64,000 nucleotides of DNA from an uncultured Clostridia bacterium (GCA_947623585.1 CANQHA010000003.1:62001-126000), one strand, 5' to 3'; positions 25,590 to 34,358 are shown, counted from the first letter of the stretch. Notes: a model not told the origin generated them from the letters alone. Numbers and translations: made by a program.

Positions 25590-25598
25590 TTAGCACTC
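25590..25598. promoter_or_regulatory. Isolated CIRCE half-site
   Basis: TTAGCACTC here repeats the left arm of CIRCE, 14 bases upstream of the complete element. It has no matching right arm and could be a decayed second operator. Confidence 0.5.
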
Positions 25599-25612
25599 TC
25601 GCTCGGTCTCTG

Positions 25613-25639
25613 TTAGCACTTAACAAGATTGACTGCTAA
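25613..25639. promoter_or_regulatory. CIRCE operator upstream of hsp20
   Basis: TTAGCACTT - 9 bases - GACTGCTAA matches the CIRCE consensus at 16 of 18 arm positions and lies 149 bases upstream of hsp20, the next plus-strand gene. HrcA repression of the small heat-shock gene is inferred. Confidence 0.85.
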
Positions 25640-25788
25640 AATTCATCATAACATCACCGTTTCATCATAAAATTATCATAAAGCGGGTATATATTCATAA
25701 TTGTCAAAGGGGAAAAGAAAAGATACCCCGAGACAAATAAAAAGTTCTAAACCACATACAATATAGTATCCTGAAGGAGGAAAAAACT

Positions 25789-26223
25789 ATGTTAGTACCT
25801 TATGTAAGAAGAAATCTTTCCGCTTTTGATCCTTTCCGTGAGCTCGATGAGCTCGAGCGCGCATTCTTCGGCGACCCCGTCGAGAAAAAGGGCGCTCAGT
25901 TCTCGACCGATATCCGCGACAACGGCAGCGAGTTCCTGCTTGAAGCCGACCTGCCCGGAGTCAAGAAAGAGGACATCAAGCTCGACCTGTCGGACAACAT
26001 TCTGACCATCTCCGCCGAGCGCCACTCCGAGTTCGAGGAGAAAGACAAGAAAGGCAACTATGTCCGCTGCGAGCGCTCCTACGGCTCGTATCAGCGCAGC
26101 TTTGACACCACCGGCATCGACGTCGATAAGATCGAAGCCGAGTTCAAAGACGGCGTTCTCAAACTTACGATGCCCAAGTTGGTCGAGCAGAAGCCCGAGC
26201 CGAAACGTCTTGAGATCAAGTAA
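25789..26223 (+). CDS. hsp20: Small heat-shock protein Hsp20
   Basis: A 144-residue alpha-crystallin-domain chaperone. The N-terminal arm has the FDPFRELDELERAFF pattern of class A bacterial Hsp20s; the core runs from about residue 38 to 132 with DIRDNGSEFLLEADLPGVKKEDIKLDL, LTISAER and the FKDGVLKLTMPK signature; the C-terminal tail LVEQKPEPKRLEIK has an I/L-x-I-like LEI end. It binds unfolding proteins in oligomers. GGAGG stands before the ATG. A CIRCE element in the leader region makes heat induction through HrcA likely. The long leader (150 bases) contains repeated TCATCATAA units but no obvious -35/-10 pair. Confidence 0.95.
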   Translation: MLVPYVRRNLSAFDPFRELDELERAFFGDPVEKKGAQFSTDIRDNGSEFLLEADLPGVKKEDIKLDLSDNILTISAERHSEFEEKDKKGNYVRCERSYGSYQRSFDTTGIDVDKIEAEFKDGVLKLTMPKLVEQKPEPKRLEIK

Positions 26224-26239
26224 AAGCAAAACCCGCAGA

Positions 26240-26270
26240 GGCGGCCCAAAAAATGGGTCGCCTTTTTTTG
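26240..26270 (+). terminator. Terminator of hsp20
   Basis: GGCGGCCCA and TGGGTCGCC pair around an A-rich loop and are followed by seven T. Confidence 0.9.
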
Positions 26271-26281
26271 TTTTTTTTCTA

Positions 26282-26309
26282 TTGACATTAACCCCCGATG
26301 TGCTATAAT
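26282..26309 (+). promoter_or_regulatory. Promoter of the cysteine-repeat protein gene
   Basis: TTGACA (26282-26287) and TATAAT (26304-26309), both perfect, with a 16-base spacer. It is among the strongest promoters in the window and gives a leader of about 90 bases. Confidence 0.85.
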
Positions 26310-26404
26310 AAGGTGTATACACAATCGCACAGACCTTTTCTTCGCAATCCCGCCATATTTTCCGCCGGAATTTGCGATTTTTTATTTTTTAAGGAGGATA
26401 AATT

Positions 26405-29400
26405 ATGAAAACTTTGCAAAGAGCAGCGTCGCTGATTTTGAGCGCGTTATTGCTGCTCAGCGTCTTTCCCGCTCAGATCTCGGCGGCAACTCTGCCGTCC
26501 GCTCCCGAGCCCGGAAACCCGACATTAAAAGTAGCGGGCTCAAACCCTTATATCACCGTGAAAACCTATTTCCCCGACGGTAAAGATTTTTACAACGGTG
26601 AAAGATTTACCTGTATTCCGCCGAATCTTTATATCGAGGCGACCGAACCGATCGAATCTGTTACAGCCGTGTCGATAGTATATGAATCATATAATACGCC
26701 GACTAATAAGCCGGTTTCTCTTGATGTGACTACCGGCGCCGCCACGGCCGTAGCAACTTTTTCCGACGCTGTTAACGGAACTATCGAGGTAACCGTAAAG
26801 GCCGGCAGTCACGATCTGACGGTAAAACTTTACATCAACCACACGATAGGCGAAACCATAAAGGGCAGAGGATACAGAGAAGAGATAACTTATCCCGCGA
26901 CTTGCAATCATCAGGCGAGAGATATAATGTATTACGTCTGCGGCGGCTGCCACGCTATGTATGCTTCATATGTCTCCGTGGTAAAAGACAGCGAGCCAAA
27001 GGGTCACACTTTTGTGGAAATGGAAAATACCCATTTTTGCAACAATGATAATGTTGTTCTTGAGCAGTGCAAAGATTGCGGTTATATCCATATAAAAAGC
27101 GGCGAATTCAGTGGAAGTCATAGTTGGGAGAGTTCCGCGACAGTTCATGAAGCCACCTGCGTTTCAGACGGAGTGCAATATATTAAATGTGAAAACTGCG
27201 ACGCAATATACATTCCGGCAGAATCCGAAACCGGCGGCATGACCGTTTTGAACATGAAAGGTCACGATTTCCCGAGCTGGAACGATACTTCAAAGTTAGA
27301 ATATGTCCCCGCGACCTGCTCGGCCCAAGGCACGCTTACTCGCAGGTGCAATAACTGCGGCGTGGAAAGCGTGAGATATTATCCCAGGTTGAGCCACAGT
27401 TGGGTCTATGACGACGCCGCCGCGGCAAAAGTTCCCTGCGGAGAGACCGCAAACATTTTCGCTCAGTGCTCAAAATGCAATGAGACCACTAACGAATATT
27501 CTTACACCGCGCCCTCGCACAGCTATGCTTATCAGGTCGTGAGCGAATCGACCTGCTCGGTTGCGGGTCTCGGAGCAGAGGTCTGCCAAAGGTGCGGCAA
27601 TCAGATGAATCCGACAACGCTTCCGACAAAGGAGCACGTTATCGAAGCCGACGACGGCGACTGCACCACTCCGCGCAAATGCGTTAATTGCGGCGAAATA
27701 GTCGAGCAGGGGCAGGCGGCCCACGCCTTTGAAAAATATGCAAGCAACGGAAGTCAGCACTGGTACACCTGCTCGAACCCGGGCTGCAATCAAATCAGCG
27801 CCGGCGAGCCGCACTCTCCGCCGACAAACTGCCAGCATTCTTATTTCTGCACTATCTGCGGCGGCTGGGTACCTCCGAAGCCCCACACCCCCTCCGAAAC
27901 TTATGAAACCGACGGCGGCTTCCACCGGCAGAAATGCGCGCTGTGCGGCCAGTACATTTCCATAGCCATTCACTCTACCACAAATAACGATAACGATTGC
28001 ACAACGCCCCTTGTCTGCGATGTTTGTCACGTGGCATGGGTCTCAGGAATGCCGAACCACAATTATGCATATGTAACCGTTGACGACCAAAACCACAGAC
28101 AGATTTGCACTAACAACGGCTGCACCGCTGTCAATGTTTTAGAGCCTCACAGCTGGGGCGAACCCACGAAAATGAACGAAGTCCCCGCGACCTGCACAAT
28201 GCCCGGAAGCTATCTTAATGTCTATGAATGTTCAGTCTGCCACGCCAAGAAGACCGAGACGGTGACGACGGAAGCGACAGGTCATCAATATGACGGTACG
28301 ATTCATAATTCTGCTGACGGCGAGCATGATTGCACCGGCGCTACTTATACATATCGGGATTGCATTGTTTGCGGCGAGCGCGAAATTCTTACTGAGAATC
28401 CGGGAACCGGTGAACACAACTGGGCTTCCGTTTTCACCATTGACAAACAAGCAACTTGTGCAACCGAAGGTTCTATGTCTATTCACTGTCTCAATGAGAA
28501 TTGTATCGGCAGAAAAGACGCACAGACAATTCCCAAAACCGAAGACCATAACTATAATCTTGTTCCCGAAAAAACCGTACTGCCCACCTGCACGCTTCAA
28601 GGCGCCTATGTTTATGTTTGCTCGAATTGCGGCCACGAAAAGTACGAGCCGATTCCTCCTGCCGGCCACACCTATGACGCTGATTATGTCTACAACGAAG
28701 ACGCCGACTGTCAGCACCCGGGAACCATGACGAGGTTCTGCAAAGTCTGCAATCTGCCCGACACGGTTTCAGACCCTACGCACCCTCAGACAAATCACCT
28801 GTTTGTAGACTATGTCTATCAGGACGACGCGACTATCGAGAGAAACGGCACCGAGATAGCTTACTGCTCCTACGGCTGCGGAGCCTTTGACGTCAGAGAA
28901 GCCGCGGATTCAAAGCTGCACTCTCACTCATTCACAAATTATCAGATAGTCACTCCCGCGACCTGCACTGAGCCGGAAACCCGTCAGGCCAAGTGCGATG
29001 TTTGCGGCACTCCTTCCGAGATCGAGACGGTTGAGGGCACCGAGCTCGGCCACGTTGCCGATGTTCCCACCCTGATTTCCGCCGCTACCTGCACCGCCGA
29101 CGAAGTCATCGGCGTTAAATGTCAGCGCTGCGGCACGGTCTTAGAGACCGGCTCGAGGCCCGGCACCATGCTCGGGCACAGCTTCACGGTCTATGTTTCA
29201 AACAACGACGCTACGCCCGAGAGCAACGCCACCGAGACCGCGGTCTGCGACAACGGCTGCGGAGCGACCGACACCCGCGAGATACCCGGCACGCGCCTTG
29301 AGGAGCACGTTTTCGCGAATTACGTTTATGACAACAACGCGACCTGTACCCGCGACGGCACCGAGACCGCCTATTGCGAGAACGGCTGCGGTTCGTACAA

Positions 29401-30283
29401 CACGAGGGTAGTCCCCGGAACGGCAAAGGGCCACGTTAAGGACACAGGAACCGTTATCAAGCGCCCGACCGCGACCGAGAGCGGCGAGATATCCTATCGC
29501 TGCACCGTTTGCGGAGAGCTGCTCGAGCCCGAGGTTTTGGCGCCGGGAAGCGATTACCCCGACAACGGAAACATTTCCCGCGAGGTCGTTCCCGAGCCGG
29601 GAGCGCCCGCAGTCAGCTTCGGAAACAGGGGAGTTTCCTTCGCGGTGTTAAGCGAGGAGGAGCTCAAATCGGTCGATAATGGCGCGGTGGTAAAGATAAC
29701 GCTCAACGTCGCTCCTGCCGACGAAAAAGTCGCGGGCATAGAGAAAGAACTCGTCGAGGCGTTTGCCGAGAGCACCGAATACACCGTCGAGCAGTATCTT
29801 GACATCGAGCTGTTCAAGGACATCAACAACTACGTCTCTCAGGTCGAAAAGACCGCTCAGCCGCTGAGGCTCGTCATAACTATCCCGAGCGAGATGCGCA
29901 GCCGCGACAGAGCTTTTGCGATGGTAAGAATCCACGACGGCAAGGCCGACGTTCTTCCCGACCTTGACAACGACGTGAACACCCTCACGTTCGAGACCGA
30001 TCGCTTCTCTATCTACGCTATCGTTCACAAGCCGGCGCCCGTTCACAATCACACAATGGCCTATCTCTGCGACCAGAACTACCACTATCTCGTCTGCACG
30101 ACCTGCGGCGAAAGGCTGATGACAGCGCCTCATGTGTTTGCCGGCAACAGATGTCAGGCGTGCGGCTATACCGTTTCGATGGGCGTGCCGCCGCAGGGTC
30201 AGCTTCTTCCCGCCGATCCTTCAGCGGGCGGACTGGTCGACGTCAGCACCCCGACCGAGGGAACGGCAAACCTCGAAGACTGA
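26405..30283 (+). CDS. Large secreted cysteine-pair repeat protein
   Basis: A 1292-residue secreted protein. Signal peptide 1-28 (SLILSALLLLSVFPAQISAA). Residues about 30-165 form a beta-rich entry domain. From about 165 to 1060 runs a long array of imperfect 40-50 residue modules of the type GHxY ... PATCTxxG ... C-x2-C-G; I count 19 CxxC, 3 C-x3-C and 3 C-x4-C pairs overall. Three late modules (FxxYVYxxDATxxxNGTExAYCxxGCG) are near-identical. Then a repeat-free domain (about 1075-1220) ending TLTFETDRFSIYAIVHK, seen in other clostridial surface proteins, and two last Cys pairs. There is no transmembrane anchor or sorting motif, so it may be released or wall-associated. Metal binding or disulfides are possible; function is unknown. 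Strong promoter; AAGGAGG before ATG. Confidence 0.75.
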   Translation: MKTLQRAASLILSALLLLSVFPAQISAATLPSAPEPGNPTLKVAGSNPYITVKTYFPDGKDFYNGERFTCIPPNLYIEATEPIESVTAVSIVYESYNTPTNKPVSLDVTTGAATAVATFSDAVNGTIEVTVKAGSHDLTVKLYINHTIGETIKGRGYREEITYPATCNHQARDIMYYVCGGCHAMYASYVSVVKDSEPKGHTFVEMENTHFCNNDNVVLEQCKDCGYIHIKSGEFSGSHSWESSATVHEATCVSDGVQYIKCENCDAIYIPAESETGGMTVLNMKGHDFPSWNDTSKLEYVPATCSAQGTLTRRCNNCGVESVRYYPRLSHSWVYDDAAAAKVPCGETANIFAQCSKCNETTNEYSYTAPSHSYAYQVVSESTCSVAGLGAEVCQRCGNQMNPTTLPTKEHVIEADDGDCTTPRKCVNCGEIVEQGQAAHAFEKYASNGSQHWYTCSNPGCNQISAGEPHSPPTNCQHSYFCTICGGWVPPKPHTPSETYETDGGFHRQKCALCGQYISIAIHSTTNNDNDCTTPLVCDVCHVAWVSGMPNHNYAYVTVDDQNHRQICTNNGCTAVNVLEPHSWGEPTKMNEVPATCTMPGSYLNVYECSVCHAKKTETVTTEATGHQYDGTIHNSADGEHDCTGATYTYRDCIVCGEREILTENPGTGEHNWASVFTIDKQATCATEGSMSIHCLNENCIGRKDAQTIPKTEDHNYNLVPEKTVLPTCTLQGAYVYVCSNCGHEKYEPIPPAGHTYDADYVYNEDADCQHPGTMTRFCKVCNLPDTVSDPTHPQTNHLFVDYVYQDDATIERNGTEIAYCSYGCGAFDVREAADSKLHSHSFTNYQIVTPATCTEPETRQAKCDVCGTPSEIETVEGTELGHVADVPTLISAATCTADEVIGVKCQRCGTVLETGSRPGTMLGHSFTVYVSNNDATPESNATETAVCDNGCGATDTREIPGTRLEEHVFANYVYDNNATCTRDGTETAYCENGCGSYNTRVVPGTAKGHVKDTGTVIKRPTATESGEISYRCTVCGELLEPEVLAPGSDYPDNGNISREVVPEPGAPAVSFGNRGVSFAVLSEEELKSVDNGAVVKITLNVAPADEKVAGIEKELVEAFAESTEYTVEQYLDIELFKDINNYVSQVEKTAQPLRLVITIPSEMRSRDRAFAMVRIHDGKADVLPDLDNDVNTLTFETDRFSIYAIVHKPAPVHNHTMAYLCDQNYHYLVCTTCGERLMTAPHVFAGNRCQACGYTVSMGVPPQGQLLPADPSAGGLVDVSTPTEGTANLED

Positions 30284-30295
30284 AAATAATAATCT

Positions 30296-30324
30296 ATCCG
30301 CGGATATCCTCCGCGGATTTTTTT
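30296..30324 (+). terminator. Terminator of the cysteine-repeat protein gene
   Basis: ATCCGCGG and CCGCGGAT form a stem with seven following T, 13 bases after the stop codon. Confidence 0.9.
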
Positions 30325-30340
30325 GCCTATTTTGCAGCAT

Positions 30341-30373
30341 AAAAAATCCCCTGCCTTTTTGAGGGGCAGGGGA
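30341..30373 (-). terminator. Terminator of pyrR-uraA
   Basis: Minus strand TCCCCTGCC ... GGCAGGGGA followed by six T, 14 bases after the permease stop codon. Confidence 0.85.
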
Positions 30374-30386
30374 GCTTTTGTTTTTA

Positions 30387-31772
30387 TTATTTATCCGACT
30401 TTTTAACGCTGAGTATCTGGTTGATGATGATTCCGAGGATAAGCGCGGTGGCGATAGAGGTAATAGTAACCGTGCCGTTTCCGAAGCTGAGCGTCAGACC
30501 GCCGATGCCGCAGATGAGTATCGTTGAGACGACGAAGAGGTTTCTGTTGTCCTCAAGATCGACCTTCTGGACCATCTTAAGACCCGAAACGGCGATGAAG
30601 CCGTAGAGCGCTATGCAGACGCCGCCCATTACGCAGCTCGGGATCGAGTTGACGAAAGCGACGAACGGCGCGAAGAAGGATACGATGATAGCGAGTATCG
30701 CGGTGGTGATGATAGTCGCGACCGAGGCGTTGCCGGTGATAGCCACGCAGGCGATGGATTCGCCGTAGGTGGTGTTGGGGCAGCCGCCGAAGAGCGCGCC
30801 AGCCATCGAGCCGACGCCGTCTCCGAGGAGGGTCCTTGAAAGTCCGGGGTCTTCAAGAAGGTCCTTCTCGATGATAGAGGAGATGTTCTTGTGGTCGGCA
30901 ACGTGCTCGGCAAAGACGACGAAAGCGACGGGAACATAGGCCAAAGCGATAGCGCCTATGTATGAGCCGCTAAGCTCGCCGAACGCGCCGAACGCGGTCA
31001 GGAATGTGAACTCGGGAACGTGGATAAGGGTGTGAAGACCGAAGCCGCCGTCAACAAGGTTTGCAAACGACTGGAAGCTGATGACCTTGAGGCTGTCGAT
31101 TCCGGCGGCGTTGCCGATAACGGTGAATACCGTCGCGACCGCATAGCCCGCGAGAATACCTATGATAAAGGGTATCAGCTTGACCATTTTTTTGCCGAAG
31201 GTTGAAGCGATGGTGGTAACGATGAGGGTTACGATTCCGACGAGAACGCAAAGAAGCACGGCGGCGACCGAGGTGCCGTCGTCGGCTTTAACTCCGCCGG
31301 TCTGAAGGTCTCCGATAGCGTTTCCGGCAAGAGAAAGCCCGATTATCGCAACGGTGGGGCCGATGACGACGGTGGGCATCAGCTTGTTGAGCCAACCCAC
31401 GCCGACCGCTTTAACAAGCAGCGCGATGACTACATAAACGAGGCCCGCAAAGACGGCGCCGATTATAAGTCCCAGAAAACCGAGCTGGACCGAAACGCCG
31501 CCCGCGAATGCGGCAGCCATCGAGCCGAGAAACGCGAACGATGAGCCGAGAAAAACAGGGCTGTTCGCCTTTGTGAAGAGAACGTAGACCAAAGTGCCTA
31601 TGCCCGCTCCGAAAAGCGCGGCGGCGGGGTCCATTGAACCGCCCTCGATGCTTCCCGAGGTGATGACGGGGACGACGAGGGTCGCCGCCATGATCGCGAG
31701 GAGCTGCTGGATCGCGAAGACGATCATCTGACCGAACTTCGGCTTATCCTTGATGCCGTAGATGAGTTTCAT
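30387..31772 (-). CDS. uraA: Uracil permease (NCS2 family)
   Basis: A 461-residue permease with about 14 membrane segments. Family marks are the N-terminal GIKDKPKFGQMIVFAIQQLLAIMAATLVVPV, the NCS2 glutamate-containing helix FAEHVADHKNISSIIEKDLL, and the GGCPNTTYGESIACVAITGNAS loop with the NTTYGE motif that shapes the substrate site in UraA. Adjacent pyrR points to uracil rather than xanthine as substrate. ATG 31772 follows GGAGGA by 7 bases; a TTG five codons earlier overlaps that site. It is co-transcribed with pyrR, 44 bases upstream. Confidence 0.93.
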   Translation of the reverse strand: MKLIYGIKDKPKFGQMIVFAIQQLLAIMAATLVVPVITSGSIEGGSMDPAAALFGAGIGTLVYVLFTKANSPVFLGSSFAFLGSMAAAFAGGVSVQLGFLGLIIGAVFAGLVYVVIALLVKAVGVGWLNKLMPTVVIGPTVAIIGLSLAGNAIGDLQTGGVKADDGTSVAAVLLCVLVGIVTLIVTTIASTFGKKMVKLIPFIIGILAGYAVATVFTVIGNAAGIDSLKVISFQSFANLVDGGFGLHTLIHVPEFTFLTAFGAFGELSGSYIGAIALAYVPVAFVVFAEHVADHKNISSIIEKDLLEDPGLSRTLLGDGVGSMAGALFGGCPNTTYGESIACVAITGNASVATIITTAILAIIVSFFAPFVAFVNSIPSCVMGGVCIALYGFIAVSGLKMVQKVDLEDNRNLFVVSTILICGIGGLTLSFGNGTVTITSIATALILGIIINQILSVKKSDK

Positions 31773-31816
31773 TTTACATTCCTCCAATATAGTTTAGAGA
31801 ACGGACGGCAAAAAAG

Positions 31817-32356
31817 CTATACGTTCTCCATTAGCTTAACCGCCGTTTCGCTGTCGAAAGGCGGAATATGCACGCTTATAAGCTCGCTGCGCGAGGTGGG
31901 TATGTTTTTCCCGACGTAGTCGGCGCGGATGGGAAGCTCGCGGTGGCCGCGGTCGATGAGTATCGCAAGCTGGATAGCCGCGGGTCTTCCGACCGAAAAA
32001 ACGGCTTCAATGGCCGCGCGCGCGGTTCTGCCGGTATATAAAACGTCGTCAACGATGACGACCTTTTTGCCCTCGACCGAAAAAGGAAGCTCGGTTTTTT
32101 TGAGCACGGGCATATCGGAGAGTTTAAGAAGGTCGTCGCGGTAATAGGAAATGTCGATATCTCCGCAGGGGACGGACACGCCCTCGATCTTTTCGATGTT
32201 TTCGGCGATGATCCTTGCAAGGGCCTCGCCCCGGCGGCGAATGCCGATAAGGCAGAGGTTATCGGTGCCCTTGTTTTTTTCGAGTATCTCGTGAGAGATC
32301 CTTATAAGAGCGCGTTTCACCGCGCTTTCCTCCATGATTTCGGCCTTTTCGATCAT
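31817..32356 (-). CDS. pyrR: Pyrimidine operon regulator PyrR
   Basis: A 179-residue phosphoribosyltransferase-fold RNA-binding regulator. The PRPP-binding loop VVIVDDVLYTGRT lies at residues 99-111, preceded by LIGIRRRGEALA and DISYYRDDL, and followed by ILIDRGHRELPIRADYVGKNIPTSR, the PyrR-specific stretch. In Firmicutes it binds pyrimidine leader RNA when UMP is high and causes termination; many homologues also have weak uracil phosphoribosyltransferase activity. AAAGGAA precedes ATG 32356. The gene is led by an attenuator (32377-32450), so it probably regulates its own transcript and the permease behind it. No pyrimidine biosynthesis gene is in the window. Confidence 0.95.
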   Translation of the reverse strand: MIEKAEIMEESAVKRALIRISHEILEKNKGTDNLCLIGIRRRGEALARIIAENIEKIEGVSVPCGDIDISYYRDDLLKLSDMPVLKKTELPFSVEGKKVVIVDDVLYTGRTARAAIEAVFSVGRPAAIQLAILIDRGHRELPIRADYVGKNIPTSRSELISVHIPPFDSETAVKLMENV

Positions 32357-32376
32357 GATTATTCCTTTCGGGCAGT

Positions 32377-32450
32377 AAAAAGCCCTGCCGCGCCGCAAGG
32401 TACGATAGGGCTAAAAAGTATGCTCGTATCTTGCGGCATCACGGTACCGC
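32377..32450 (-). promoter_or_regulatory. Transcription attenuator in pyrR leader
   Basis: Read on the minus strand, three mutually exclusive hairpins follow each other. An early stem pairs 32447-32450 with 32433-32436; an antiterminator pairs 32424-32436 with 32393-32405 (12 of 13 positions); a terminator pairs 32407-32412 with 32381-32386 and is followed by four to five T. The early stem occupies the antiterminator's 5' arm, as in PyrR-bound anti-antiterminators. The known PyrR loop consensus is not clearly visible, so PyrR as the ligand is inferred from the gene order. Confidence 0.7.
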
Positions 32451-32468
32451 ATTTAAGATTCTGCATAC

Positions 32469-32497
32469 ATATTACCACCATATATTGTACTTGTCAA
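32469..32497 (-). promoter_or_regulatory. Promoter of pyrR-uraA
   Basis: Minus strand TTGACA (32492-32497), 17-base spacer, TAATAT (32469-32474), placing the transcript start just before the attenuator. Confidence 0.75.
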
Positions 32498-32536
32498 GGG
32501 GAATTTGACTTTTTTTGATGATTTTTCGCTTTATTT

Positions 32537-32579
32537 GAAAAACACAGCGAGCCCCGCAAAAGAGCAGGGCAAGCTGTGT
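32537..32579 (-). terminator. Terminator of ECF sigma gene
   Basis: Minus strand ACACAGC ... GCTGTGT with an inner GCCC/GGGC stem, followed by T residues. Confidence 0.75.
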
Positions 32580-32611
32580 ATCACGAACCATATGAAAAGA
32601 ATAGATATATT

Positions 32612-34090
32612 TTAATTTGTAAGCCCGAAATATCCGGGGTATTCGTCCTCGCCTGCGGGCTCAAGAGCGCCGGTTTTGATCGCGGCGCCGCCGTACCAGC
32701 CCATGAGGTTCCACATAACGATGTGCGGGCAGTGATAGTCTATGACCTCGGCCGCGCAGTCGGGCGAGTGGTCTTTGAGCATTTCCGTCGCCAGCTTTCC
32801 GATCTCGGTCATCAGCTCTTTGAGGGCTCTGAACTCATCGCCCAGAATTCCGTAGAGCAGGTGGTCGCGCTGCTCCAAGGTGAAGCTCGGGAATTTCGCG
32901 TCTTCCAGCCGTACTTCTCTGTCGCGGCTGAATCCGTCCGCATACTTGGCCGAATATGCGGCGTTGAACTCTATCCAAGTCGCTTTTTGACCGCCGACCG
33001 AGCCTTCTCCGGCATAGCATATAGTGCCGTAATACCGGTTCGTCTCGAGGTTTTCGCCCTCTATGCCGTAGCATATGCCGGTAACTTCCTTGTGTCCGAC
33101 CTGATACATCGGGCGGAATTTTGCGCCGCCGTCGGTCTGCTGAGTGCCCCTCATGACCGCGTAAGCGAAGATATCCCACAGAAGAATGTTGTCCGAGAAT
33201 TCATTCGCGCCCTCAAAGCCGATTTTTCTTATCTCGGGCAGCTTTTCGCGCATAGAATCTACGAGCGCTTTCACCTTGTCCGGGTATTTTTCGTTGAGCG
33301 TTTTGAGGATATCCTCGCTGTAATCCTTTGTGAAAATGGGAATGCAGGTCTGATATTTTTTGCCCTGCTGCTTGATGAAGTTATAGCGCAAAAGCGTGTC
33401 AAGCTCGTCCTCAAGGTAAACCGAGGCGATGCCGAGCTCGACCGAGAGCTGCTCAATGGTCATCGGCTCGTAATAAGCCGAGAGCAGAATCTGACCGGGC
33501 AGCTTTCTTGTGACCAGATTGTCGAATGCGTTGTTATAGTCTCCGTTATAAATGTAGCGGAAATTAAAGGGCTGAGGGTTGAAACTTTTTTCTCCGAACT
33601 GTCTTTCCATAGCGATGCCTTCTTTCAGAATTTTTCTCGACTGAAACAGGTTGAACTTGACCGTCTGTGTCGTCAGCCCGAACTTTTCCGAGATGTCCTT
33701 TATCGACATTCCCTCGTAGTAATAGGCGACGGTGCAGAGGCGGTATTTCTCCGACAAAAAGGCGAGCTCGCGTCTCAGAATATTCTGCTGTTCTTTTTCA
33801 CAGAGGTCGTCCTGAAAATTCTCGGTATCCGGGATATCGTCGCTTATCTCGACCGCGGCGTTCTTCGATGTCTTTCGCAGATATTGTTTATAGGTATTCG
33901 CCGCGACTTTCCAGACAAACCCGAAGAAAGCGTCGTCGCATTTGAGATTGGGAGCGCTTTTTAAGACCGCGAGAATTATATCCGAGCACAGATCCTCGGC
34001 CTTGTAAGGGTCTGAGGTTTTATGCAGCGACCATAGATAGAGCGTGCGCATGTTTTCCGAGATGAGTTCTCCTGCTTTTTGCGTTGTCAT
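32612..34090 (-). CDS. ECF-type sigma factor with long C-terminal extension
   Basis: A 492-residue protein. Residues about 10-75 form sigma-70 region 2 (KAEDLCSDIILAVLKSAP ... FFGFVWKVAANTYKQYLRK); about 105-155 form region 4 (LSEKYRLCTVAYYYEGMSIKDISEKFGLTTQTVKFNLFQSRKILK). That alone is a complete ECF sigma factor. About 330 further residues follow: a winged-helix-like part at about 185-245 (YEPMTIEQLSVELGIASVYLEDELDTLLRYNFI) and about 240 residues not recognised, with a Cys/Tyr/Trp-rich part. There is no adjacent anti-sigma gene, so the extension may be the regulator or sensor. Start ATG 34090 follows AAAGGAAC; a GTG 22 codons earlier has no ribosome binding site. It is monocistronic. Confidence 0.8.
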   Translation of the reverse strand: MTTQKAGELISENMRTLYLWSLHKTSDPYKAEDLCSDIILAVLKSAPNLKCDDAFFGFVWKVAANTYKQYLRKTSKNAAVEISDDIPDTENFQDDLCEKEQQNILRRELAFLSEKYRLCTVAYYYEGMSIKDISEKFGLTTQTVKFNLFQSRKILKEGIAMERQFGEKSFNPQPFNFRYIYNGDYNNAFDNLVTRKLPGQILLSAYYEPMTIEQLSVELGIASVYLEDELDTLLRYNFIKQQGKKYQTCIPIFTKDYSEDILKTLNEKYPDKVKALVDSMREKLPEIRKIGFEGANEFSDNILLWDIFAYAVMRGTQQTDGGAKFRPMYQVGHKEVTGICYGIEGENLETNRYYGTICYAGEGSVGGQKATWIEFNAAYSAKYADGFSRDREVRLEDAKFPSFTLEQRDHLLYGILGDEFRALKELMTEIGKLATEMLKDHSPDCAAEVIDYHCPHIVMWNLMGWYGGAAIKTGALEPAGEDEYPGYFGLTN

Positions 34091-34358
34091 GTTATCACTG
34101 TTCCTTTTTAACGTCTGTGCGAACGCCTTTTCGGCGCCCTCGAAAGCTGCTTTCACCTATATAGTGTCAGAAATCTGCAAAAGGTTAGAAGAAATTTGAA
34201 AAATTTTTTGGATATGTGTGATGCGTGTAAAACCAAAGAAAAAATCCGCTTACGCGGAAAAGGGAGCGGCAGCACAAGAAGCGTTAAAACTTGCTTTTCG
34301 CCTTCCCTCGGCAAAAATGCCCGCCTCGGTCGGCTCAAAGAGTTTTAATCGCATCTTT

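Noticed and set aside
25640-25788. Sigma-B-type promoter before hsp20 (GTTT ... GGGTAT)
   Set aside because: The two elements occur but are 22 bases apart, outside the 12-14 base range.
26900-29500. Possible CRISPR-like repetition
   Set aside because: The repeats are imperfect coding modules within one long frame; spacing is irregular and there are no cas genes.
32576-33964. Open frame of 462 codons opposite the ECF sigma gene
   Set aside because: The opposite frame encodes clear sigma-70 regions; this frame starts inside a terminator and has no recognisable domain.
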